Assembly (NCBI GenBank): GCA_903995005.1
Contig: CAJEZV010000007.1
Coordinates: 1 to 46,442, forward strand
Direction: 5' to 3'
From: an uncultured beta proteobacterium
GTDB lineage: Bacteria; Pseudomonadota; Gammaproteobacteria; Burkholderiales; Burkholderiaceae
Length of the DNA: 46,442 bases
Both the position numbers and the translations under genes were made by a program. The notes beneath the pieces are model-generated. The model was not told where the DNA came from. It saw only the letters and a list, made by a program, of their open reading frames with translations, and made no database searches. Position 1 is the first letter of the stretch; every line of letters starts with the position of its first letter. Shown here piece after piece: positions 38,863 through 46,442 of the stretch.

Positions 38863-39785
38863 TTGGGATTCTAGGCTCCGGGTTTGGGTTATACGGCTAT
38901 TTGCCAGCGTTCATTGATGGGTGCCACAAACGTGTCATACTCCCAGAAAGATATTTCACTCGATTCAAAGAAAGAGAGGAGCTGAAGCAGTTTGATAATA
39001 AGATTGAATGGGCCAAAAACGAGATCGAACTTCTAAAGTATGCAAGCGGTGTAGTGCTTGCTTTATCCCCAATCAAGCAAAGTGAATTTATTCCTAAATG
39101 CTTAATACAGAGAAATATTAAATTCATTCTTCTTGAAAAACCGTTAGCTGTTAATCCATCGATTTCAGAAAAATTTTTAAATAACCTTATTCAATCAAAA
39201 AAAAAATTTCGTCTAAGTTATATTTTTAGATACACGCCGTGGGGGAAAAAATTATTAGCTGATATAAATACATTTAATAAATCCGGAATTATAAAAATTA
39301 ATTGGAAATTTACGGCTCATCACTTTCGCAATAACCTATACAACTGGAAACGTTTTCATTCAATGGGTGGGGGTCCTATACGTTTTTATGGAATCCATTT
39401 AATAGCTTTACTCTCGGAAATGGGTTATAGCAACATTTTGATATCACGAACCTTTGGTGAATCCCCAGACGAAATACAAAGATGGACAGCTATTTTTGAA
39501 GGAAAGAACTTACCTAATTGTGAGATTTTAATTGATACAAAATCAAAGTTTAATGAATTTAGTATTAGACATACCCTTGAATGCGAGAATACTACACATA
39601 CATATTTAGAAGACCCCTTTAGTATTGATGATAATTTATTCACTAGTAATAAAATGGATCAAAGAATAAATTTACTTATTCAGCATTACTACTCTCTGTG
39701 GGATTCTAACGACAATGATTTCAATTGGTACAGCAATACAAATTTACTTTGGAGCAAAGTTGAGATGTGTACCAAATTTTTTTAA
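38859..39785 (+). CDS. Gfo/Idh/MocA family oxidoreductase
   Basis: MIGILGSGFGLYGYLPAF Rossmann start; FILLEKPLAVNPSISEKFLN (EKP motif); ATGA overlap with previous gene. Confidence 0.8.
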   Translation: MIGILGSGFGLYGYLPAFIDGCHKRVILPERYFTRFKEREELKQFDNKIEWAKNEIELLKYASGVVLALSPIKQSEFIPKCLIQRNIKFILLEKPLAVNPSISEKFLNNLIQSKKKFRLSYIFRYTPWGKKLLADINTFNKSGIIKINWKFTAHHFRNNLYNWKRFHSMGGGPIRFYGIHLIALLSEMGYSNILISRTFGESPDEIQRWTAIFEGKNLPNCEILIDTKSKFNEFSIRHTLECENTTHTYLEDPFSIDDNLFTSNKMDQRINLLIQHYYSLWDSNDNDFNWYSNTNLLWSKVEMCTKFF

Positions 39786-39832
39786 ATTTATGATTGAATG
39801 AATGCAATACCTCCATTTAAGTAAACATTTTG

Positions 39833-40170
39833 GAAGTGGAATTTTCTATCGTTTATGGTAGCATTTAGAATAGGAGGCTTTATGAAGCAATCGAGATTTA
39901 CTAAGAGCCAAATCGTAGCCATCCTCAAGGATGGCGAGAGTTGGCATTGCGATTGCTTAAGTGCTGCTCAGCCATAGGATTAGTGTTGCAACTTTCAATA
40001 AGTGATCTAAATATGGAGTTATTGAAGCATTGGAGCTGGTAATCTTCCCGGAGGCTAACAGCCCTAATGTAGAGCTCGGGAAGTTTTCATAGATACACTA
40101 TCGACAAGAAGCAGAAAAATCCGTCTTAGGAATCTCCACTTTTCAGGAGGCATTACCCCAGGGGCACCTT
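39833..40170 (+). pseudogene. Internally deleted IS3-family element remnant
   Basis: AGGAGG then MKQSRFTKSQIVAILKDGE (OrfA start) followed by frameshifts; right part GATACACTATCGACAAGAAGCAGAAAAATCCGTCTTAGGAATCTCCACTTTTCAGGAGG aligns with the OrfB 3' end of the 33.2-33.6 kb remnant. Confidence 0.82.
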
Positions 40171-40199
40171 CAAAGTTGCACGTTGTAACTCAATTCACC

Positions 40200-41135
40200 T
40201 TAGAAATTAATTCTTTCACTCTCAATTACTATTGGCTTATTTTTTGCAATGTTATATATTTTCAGAATATATTCCCCAAGAATCCCAATAAAAAATAGCT
40301 GAATGCCCCCAAATAAAAATATTGACGCAATAATTGTAGGTATCCCTCTACCTATATTCAAATTCCCCGTAAGATATAATATAAAAATAACTGCAACATA
40401 TATAAAACTCAGAGTAGAAATAATTAAACCAATGATTAATGATAGCCTCATAAGAGCGCTACTAAATGTGATTAATCCAATGAAGCCTTGGTCTATTAAT
40501 TGTGTGAAATTATTTTTTGATAATCCGGATTTTCTTTTTCTCCATTTATAGGGAACACCGATTCTACTAAAACCAACATCAAATGTCATCATACGTAAAA
40601 AAGGTTCAACCTCACTAGTTTTAATTAATGCCTGTTGAACAACTTTATCAACCAACTGAAAGTCTCCAACATTAACTGGAAAATCTACATAAGAAATTTT
40701 ACTAATTATTTTATAAAAGAAAAATCTCAAGTTTTTCATCAAGAAAAATTCATCACGATCCTGTCTAATACCATACACAACTTTATATCCAGATTCCCAG
40801 TATTTTACAAAATCTACAATTAATTCAGGAGGATCTTGCATATCAACAGGCATGAAAAGCAATATGGCATCACCTGAAGCACTCTTTACACCATTAAATG
40901 TATTTTTAAAAATCCCATAATTACGTGAATTGATTATGATTTTCACTGAATTATCAGAATCTGCAATCATTCTAAGAATTTTTACTGTATTGTCTGTTGA
41001 CGAATTATCGCAGAATATATGCTCTCTTTCATATTTAGATAACTTGGAATCAAATAAATCTTTTATAGTCAAATAAAATGATTCACATGTTTCCTCCTCG
41101 TTAAAACACGGTGTGATAATTGATATTTTTTTCAT
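40200..41135 (-). CDS. GT2 family glycosyltransferase (GtrB/DPM1-like, 2 C-terminal TM)
   Basis: ISIITPCFNEEETCESFY, DNSSTDNTV, LFMPVDMQDPPELI; C-terminal LFFIGILGEYILKIYN. Confidence 0.93.
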   Translation of the reverse strand: MKKISIITPCFNEEETCESFYLTIKDLFDSKLSKYEREHIFCDNSSTDNTVKILRMIADSDNSVKIIINSRNYGIFKNTFNGVKSASGDAILLFMPVDMQDPPELIVDFVKYWESGYKVVYGIRQDRDEFFLMKNLRFFFYKIISKISYVDFPVNVGDFQLVDKVVQQALIKTSEVEPFLRMMTFDVGFSRIGVPYKWRKRKSGLSKNNFTQLIDQGFIGLITFSSALMRLSLIIGLIISTLSFIYVAVIFILYLTGNLNIGRGIPTIIASIFLFGGIQLFFIGILGEYILKIYNIAKNKPIVIESERINF

Positions 41136-41232
41136 TTTAAAATAATAGGTCTATATGTAAATTTATTAAATCTTACCACCTTTAATTTTATGTCCTTGAA
41201 AGCGTAATCCCCCTTCAGGCTAAACGCCCTCA

Positions 41233-41445
41233 GAAGTAGAATTTTCTCTATTAGGGCGAGTTCTGCATGAAATGTTCTAAATTTATCGACAGCCAAATCA
41301 TGGATGCTTAAAAACGGGCGGATGCTAGCTTAGCTATCTCTGATGTTTGCCATGAACTGGGCATTAGCTCTGCCATCTTTTACAAACGGTGCGCTTAGTA
41401 TGGCGGTATGGACACCTCGATTATAGCCAGGCTACTAAAAGAGTA
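41233..41445 (+). pseudogene. IS3-family OrfA pseudogene with in-frame stops
   Basis: From ATG 41267: MKCSKFIDSQIMDA*KRADASLAISDVCHELGISSAIFYKRCA*YGGMDTSIIARLLKE. Confidence 0.9.
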
Positions 41446-41579
41446 TTTAATTAACAAAATAATTTTAGGGAAATAAAGCTTTATTTCTGATGGGAGAGTA
41501 AGGCCCCTGCACTGAGCCATTTTTGCAGCAAGCTATAATAAAATTATATTTGTATCTTCAACATTGAATGGTCTTTTAA

Positions 41580-43145
41580 TTGAACCTGCACTCATATATA
41601 AGCTTCTACAAAATTAATTTAATGTTCGTTGTCGCATTCATTTTATATATTGTTTGGTCGACCGGTTTGCATGCTGATGACTATCATTTAATTGAACAAA
41701 TGCGCCTTTGGACGTTAAATAACTACTTATTTCCTGATCCCAAAGAAATAAACGTTCTTATATTTGGCCCAGTTTCCTATTACTTTGGTTACTTATCATT
41801 TTTTGTATTCGGATCTGATTATCTATGGGGATATGATGTTGTAAAGGCCATATCTTCCCTTGTAAGCATTCTTTTAATTCAGAGATTTGCTGCTGACTAT
41901 TTAACCTCCAACAGAGCTTGGTTGGCGGCCTTAATTTATGTACTTTTACCGAATCACGATACTACTCTTTACTGGGTACTAACTCTAATTTATATAATTA
42001 CTCCCGCTTGCATAATGTTCTCTCACCACCTTGTGAGAAATGAAAAATATGGACTCGGATTCATAATAGGCTTAATAGGATCATTTGCAAGTCACGCCTC
42101 TCCACCATTTACTTTTGGACTTGCTTTGATATTTTTAGTTGAACGTTCTTATAAAAAGGCTGCATTATTTATAACACCTGGTATTCTATATTTAGTTTAT
42201 TACTTTCTTATTTATAGAATTCCTGGAGTATCTGCTCGAAGAATAAATTCTGAGCTGACACTAACCTCTTTTGTAAGTAACTTTTTAGTACAAATAGCAT
42301 CCTTCTTAGACGCCGCGATCGGACCATCATTCTGGTTGAAGATTTGGTATTCAATTTCCAGTATTTCATCTATCTCCATAATAATAACTATATTCAGCCT
42401 TTTAACCATTCTAAAAATTGATTTCTCGCAGAATGGAAGGGTATCTCGCCCACTCATTGCAGGGTTATGTGCAGTTACCATTCTTGGATTGGCAATGTTT
42501 TCCTTAACCGGAGTGTATCCACAAATCGCCTTTAATCTTGGGAACCGCATTATGGTTTACGGCACTCTATTGATTGCATTTTTGATTGCAATGCTTCCAA
42601 TCGGTAGGTTTTATATGCTGGGAATTATGGCAGTCCTAATATCAGCGGTTTTAGGCCTTTCCGATCATTGGAAGACATGGAACCGAAGTCAAATAGAGGT
42701 AATAGAGAATATACGCACCCTCACTCCCGAATTTGAAAAAATTCCAACAGGTGCAATACTCTTTGTTACAGGACATCCCTATAGCCAACTGGGGCAACTC
42801 GGTCATATCGAATTTTTTAGCGAGACTTCTGGGGTTTGGGGCGTATTCAGTTACGCTTTAGGAGCCAAGCAAAAATTTGGCATTCACTCACTTAATAAAT
42901 GGCACTTTATAAAAGAAAATAACCTAATTGATATTAAATACAACAAAACAATGTCTCTTGGGAATGAAGTATGGGTCTACAACTCTGAATCCAATACGTT
43001 AATGAAATCAGACATCAACGATTTAAATGGGATTATTAAATCAATACCGGATAGCCCCAGACATTGGTTACAAATGGGAGATGAAAATCCACTTAGATCA
43101 GTAGCATTAAAGATGATACCTAGGCTAGAATACGCTTTTAAATAA
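41580..43145 (+). CDS. Large multi-TM hypothetical protein (polysaccharide region; glycosyltransferase/polymerase-like topology)
   Basis: 521 aa polytopic ORF within glycan gene cluster; no diagnostic motif recognised. Confidence 0.55.
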   Translation: MNLHSYISFYKINLMFVVAFILYIVWSTGLHADDYHLIEQMRLWTLNNYLFPDPKEINVLIFGPVSYYFGYLSFFVFGSDYLWGYDVVKAISSLVSILLIQRFAADYLTSNRAWLAALIYVLLPNHDTTLYWVLTLIYIITPACIMFSHHLVRNEKYGLGFIIGLIGSFASHASPPFTFGLALIFLVERSYKKAALFITPGILYLVYYFLIYRIPGVSARRINSELTLTSFVSNFLVQIASFLDAAIGPSFWLKIWYSISSISSISIIITIFSLLTILKIDFSQNGRVSRPLIAGLCAVTILGLAMFSLTGVYPQIAFNLGNRIMVYGTLLIAFLIAMLPIGRFYMLGIMAVLISAVLGLSDHWKTWNRSQIEVIENIRTLTPEFEKIPTGAILFVTGHPYSQLGQLGHIEFFSETSGVWGVFSYALGAKQKFGIHSLNKWHFIKENNLIDIKYNKTMSLGNEVWVYNSESNTLMKSDINDLNGIIKSIPDSPRHWLQMGDENPLRSVALKMIPRLEYAFK

Positions 43146-43278
43146 TAGTTAATATTGATAAGAAGTTGTCTGCCATAACAACTGAGCTATAGACCCAATA
43201 TCATAATCACTTCTATTTTATCGATGACTACAGCTTCCTAACATTTTTAAGTATTTATAAAAATCTAATTGGATCTGC

Positions 43279-44289
43279 TTAGCCAATATTCATATTATCA
43301 ATTACATCCTTAATTGAACCAGGCATTGGCCGTGTAAATTTAAAATTTAAATATCTCTCAATCTTTTTTGTGCAGTATGTTGTCCGAAAAGCAAAAATAG
43401 CAAATTGTGGGAAATAGAAAAATTTTCCAATGGTAGACTTGAGTATGTAGAGAGGGGCTTGTATTAATATAAAAGGAATACGAAACGGCATTATCTTTAC
43501 ATTAAGTAGGGATGATATTTTCAGCAATAAATCCTCCCAAGTACAATCATTGCTTACAATAAATATCTCGTTTCTACTTTTAGGATTTATGGCTATAAGC
43601 AACATAGCATTTATAACATCATCAACATGAATATATGTGGCTATAGAATCCTTTTTTCCAATAAAAAAGAAATATCCCGACTTTACCCAATTTATCAATT
43701 TACGTATTGATTGATTTGACATTGACGCACCAATAATATTTGATGGTCTAAGAATGGTATAAAAAAAAATGTTGGAAGACGCTGTAATAACTAATTCGTC
43801 AGACATAGTTTTTGTTTTTTCATACTGATTAATCGGGTTGGTATCACTAGATTCGGTGACCACCCTTCTCATTTGAATATCTTGTGGCGGCCCATAAGCA
43901 CCGCAAGAGCTGAGCTGAATCCAATGGATCTTTTTTTTAGATGAAAAAAATTCTTCGTGGACTGCATTTATTAATAGTTGCGTTCCATTAATATGCAAAG
44001 AACTCATCTGAAGCTCATTATTTATCTCTCCAGCGCAATGGAATAGTAAATCACAACCCTCTATAAAATATTTTAGATGTAATTCAGGATTAGTTAAGTC
44101 ACCAAAATATATATCGATATTAGCAGGGAATTTGCTATCTTTTTTCCTTGTCAATACTTTTATACGACATCCAATTAATGAGAGTCCTTCTATTAGCCGC
44201 CTTCCAATAAAGCCATTAGCACCAGTAATGCAAATAGTTTTATTCTTAAGATTAATGGGGTCTAATATATTGATCATTACTTCACTCAT
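43279..44289 (-). CDS. NAD-dependent epimerase/dehydratase (extended SDR; possible UDP-4-keto sugar reductase)
   Basis: KTICITGANGFIGRRLIEGLSLIGCRIKVLTR; SSCGAYGPP; YEKTKTMSDE; adjacent to WbpM-like gene. Confidence 0.88.
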   Translation of the reverse strand: MSEVMINILDPINLKNKTICITGANGFIGRRLIEGLSLIGCRIKVLTRKKDSKFPANIDIYFGDLTNPELHLKYFIEGCDLLFHCAGEINNELQMSSLHINGTQLLINAVHEEFFSSKKKIHWIQLSSCGAYGPPQDIQMRRVVTESSDTNPINQYEKTKTMSDELVITASSNIFFYTILRPSNIIGASMSNQSIRKLINWVKSGYFFFIGKKDSIATYIHVDDVINAMLLIAINPKSRNEIFIVSNDCTWEDLLLKISSLLNVKIMPFRIPFILIQAPLYILKSTIGKFFYFPQFAIFAFRTTYCTKKIERYLNFKFTRPMPGSIKDVIDNMNIG

Positions 44290-44374
44290 TATTGGCTCTC
44301 CAAATATTGGAGTTAATCGTTTTAAATATCTAACCTGCTAGCTCGTAAAAATTTAAATTACATACCAGAATCAA

Positions 44375-46279
44375 TCAAATATAATTCGTGCGGAAGCTAT
44401 AACCGGGAATCAAATCCTGCAGAATCTCTATGACCAATTTTTCATCGCCACTACGAAGTGCATTATCTATATCTGCAATTTTCTCCTTAAGAATATCCCA
44501 AGCAAGAAAATCTTCGTATGCCTTAAAAATATTAGGGTGGAGAGTTGGTTTGGCTGCGCCATCAATAAGCAGCTCCTCATATAGTTTTTCGCCTGGGCGC
44601 GCGCCAACTTCTACAATTTCGATATCCCCATTTATATGATCGGCATCTTTGACCTGAAGCCCGGATAGCTCAATCATCTTGCGCGCTAAATCGACAATCT
44701 TAATAGGACAACCCATATCCAATAAGAAAAGGTCTCCACCCTCTGCCAAAGCACCAGCCTGCATTACCAACTGCGCTGCCTCAGGAATGGTCATGAAAAA
44801 ACGTGTCATATTGAAATCGGTTACAGTTAACGGACCGCCGTTCCTGATTTGCTCCTTAAATTTTGGCACAACAGATCCAGATGAATTCAAAACATTGCCA
44901 AATCGGACCATAGAAAATTTTGTGTTCCTAGATGTGCTCGCCAAAGCCTGAAGTATCATTTCTGAAAACCGCTTTGTTGCACCCATTACATTGGTTGGTC
45001 TAACAGCCTTATCTGTGCTTATTAATACAAAATTCGGTACGCCTAACTCTTCTGCAATTTTGGCGATATTAAATGTGCCAATTGCATTATTAAAAATACC
45101 ATCCAATAGGTTATTCTCAACCAGTGGAACATGTTTGTATGCCGCAGCATGATAGATAATATGAGGCTTTGTCTGAAGTATCAAAGTGCGCATTCGACTT
45201 TCATTGGTAACTGTTGACAATATTGGCGTTATAGATAATTTGGATTCACCTTTCTGTGAATCGTTCTTAATTAGCTCTTGGTGAATTTCATAAAGTGCAA
45301 ATTCGCTTTGGTCAACTAATATAAGATTACTAGGATTAGACTTCAAAATTTGACGGCAGAGCTCGCCTCCAATTGAACCCCCTGCACCAGTTACTAATAC
45401 GGTTTTACCACGGGTATTCTTAACTAGCAACGCTGAATCCGGTGAAACAATATCTCTTCCCAACAAATCATCGATATCTAATGAACGTAGATTATTTACA
45501 GACACTTTTCCAGTTACGATATCAAATATCGAAGGCAGAATCTTGATTTTCAATTTTGCATTACGAACATGCTCAATAATTTTTTTTCGAGCAGTCACAT
45601 TGGCTGATGGAATTGCGAGCAGAACTTCTGAAATATTTAAATTAGATGATATTTCTACTAAGCTCTCTGGGGAATAAATTTTCTTGCCAGTCACAATACG
45701 ACCCTGCAAGTCAGGATTATCATCCAAAAATCCAGCCAATTGAATGTCGGAGCCATGAAGTATGGCATTGGCTAGTTGTCTGCCTGCCTTACCAGCCCCA
45801 TAAATAAGAACCCTAGGGGCAGTTGCTAGCTTAAGCTCTTTTCGATAATCGCTACCAAGCCAATAGGCTGCAAAAGCACGACTCCCAATTACAAGAATCA
45901 TCATGATAATTGGCTGAATAATTCCAATTGTTCTAGGGACGCCCTGAACGCCAATAACTGAAAAAACTAGGGCAATGGCCAGAAAATATATCGACCCAGT
46001 TTTAATAAGTCTTAGAAAGGCAATTGACCCTGAATATCGAAATATTTCACGATACAAACCAAATTTAAAGAAAAGTGGCACGCCTACAATGCTGGAGACT
46101 AAGAAAATAATCCATGGACTCCAATATTCACTGGATAAATAAGGGGTCCACTCACCTAGCCTCAGATAATAGGCGATATAAACGCTTAAAAAACAAATCA
46201 CTACGTCAATAATTATTACAATAGATCGCTTCATTAAGCGCGGTAAACTTAAAATACATTCTATTAATTTATTATTCAT
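44375..46279 (-). CDS. WbpM/CapD/FlaA1-family UDP-sugar 4,6-dehydratase, membrane anchored
   Basis: N-terminal TM segments; VLIYGAGKAGRQLANAI and KTVLVTGAGGSIGGELCRQI; YHAAAYKHVPLVE; ISTDKAVRPTNVMGATKR. Confidence 0.95.
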   Translation of the reverse strand: MNNKLIECILSLPRLMKRSIVIIIDVVICFLSVYIAYYLRLGEWTPYLSSEYWSPWIIFLVSSIVGVPLFFKFGLYREIFRYSGSIAFLRLIKTGSIYFLAIALVFSVIGVQGVPRTIGIIQPIIMMILVIGSRAFAAYWLGSDYRKELKLATAPRVLIYGAGKAGRQLANAILHGSDIQLAGFLDDNPDLQGRIVTGKKIYSPESLVEISSNLNISEVLLAIPSANVTARKKIIEHVRNAKLKIKILPSIFDIVTGKVSVNNLRSLDIDDLLGRDIVSPDSALLVKNTRGKTVLVTGAGGSIGGELCRQILKSNPSNLILVDQSEFALYEIHQELIKNDSQKGESKLSITPILSTVTNESRMRTLILQTKPHIIYHAAAYKHVPLVENNLLDGIFNNAIGTFNIAKIAEELGVPNFVLISTDKAVRPTNVMGATKRFSEMILQALASTSRNTKFSMVRFGNVLNSSGSVVPKFKEQIRNGGPLTVTDFNMTRFFMTIPEAAQLVMQAGALAEGGDLFLLDMGCPIKIVDLARKMIELSGLQVKDADHINGDIEIVEVGARPGEKLYEELLIDGAAKPTLHPNIFKAYEDFLAWDILKEKIADIDNALRSGDEKLVIEILQDLIPGYSFRTNYI

Positions 46280-46308
46280 AATATTATTAATAATAGCAGA
46301 CCCTTCTT

Positions 46309-46442
46309 CTAGTGAAAAATATCTTTACGATATATCACCTTAAGAAAAGTTAGCCATATAATTTGTATATCAAATAATAAAGATTGGCGCTTCAAATACT
46401 CCTCATCAAAATTAACTTTAGTTATTTCACTAAGCCGATCCC
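46309..46442 (-). CDS. C-terminal end of initiating sugar transferase (WcaJ/WbpL-like), truncated by window edge
   Basis: Manual translation DRLSEITKVNFDEEYLKRQSLLFDIQIIWLTFLKVIYRKDIFH*, matching the bacterial sugar transferase C-terminal pattern. Confidence 0.7.
   Translation of the reverse strand, partial: DRLSEITKVNFDEEYLKRQSLLFDIQIIWLTFLKVIYRKDIFH

Noticed and set aside
1-46442. CRISPR arrays, tRNA or rRNA genes, prophage or known defence islands
   Set aside because: No regularly spaced repeats, no recognised tRNA/rRNA signatures, no phage structural or restriction/Cas/Abi genes; only a higBA pair was found.

Overview
The window looks like a chromosomal segment of a freshwater betaproteobacterium; Burkholderiaceae/Polynucleobacter-like is my inference from gene content and composition, not a database result. 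About 0-31 kb is mostly housekeeping and metabolic genes: an msrP-lipocalin-MBL-SDR operon, monomeric icd, an MFS transporter, an FKBP PPIase, a lytic transglycosylase, a secreted NUC1-type nuclease, a putative Fur-controlled flavinylation operon, a BigR-type sulfide/persulfide module, a GMC oxidoreductase, darP/yjgA, HdeD, a higBA-type TA pair, a cysI-DUF934-cobA/cbiX siroheme/sulfite reductase locus and a ChaA-like antiporter. About 31-46 kb is an AT-rich surface polysaccharide region: rfbF, rfbG, a C-methyltransferase, a Gfo/Idh/MocA oxidoreductase, GT2, large membrane proteins, an SDR, a WbpM/CapD-type dehydratase and a truncated initiating sugar transferase. This region carries at least four decayed IS3-family fragments at its module boundaries. 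The strongest candidates for something under-described are (i) the operon at 11.46-14.26 kb, with two palindromic Fur-box-like sites followed by a DUF6662-like barrel protein, an FMN-binding protein, a leaderless ApbE and a His-rich 4-TM protein, and (ii) the CDP-sugar C-methylation cassette at 35.7-39.8 kb. No tRNA, rRNA or CRISPR array was recognised.
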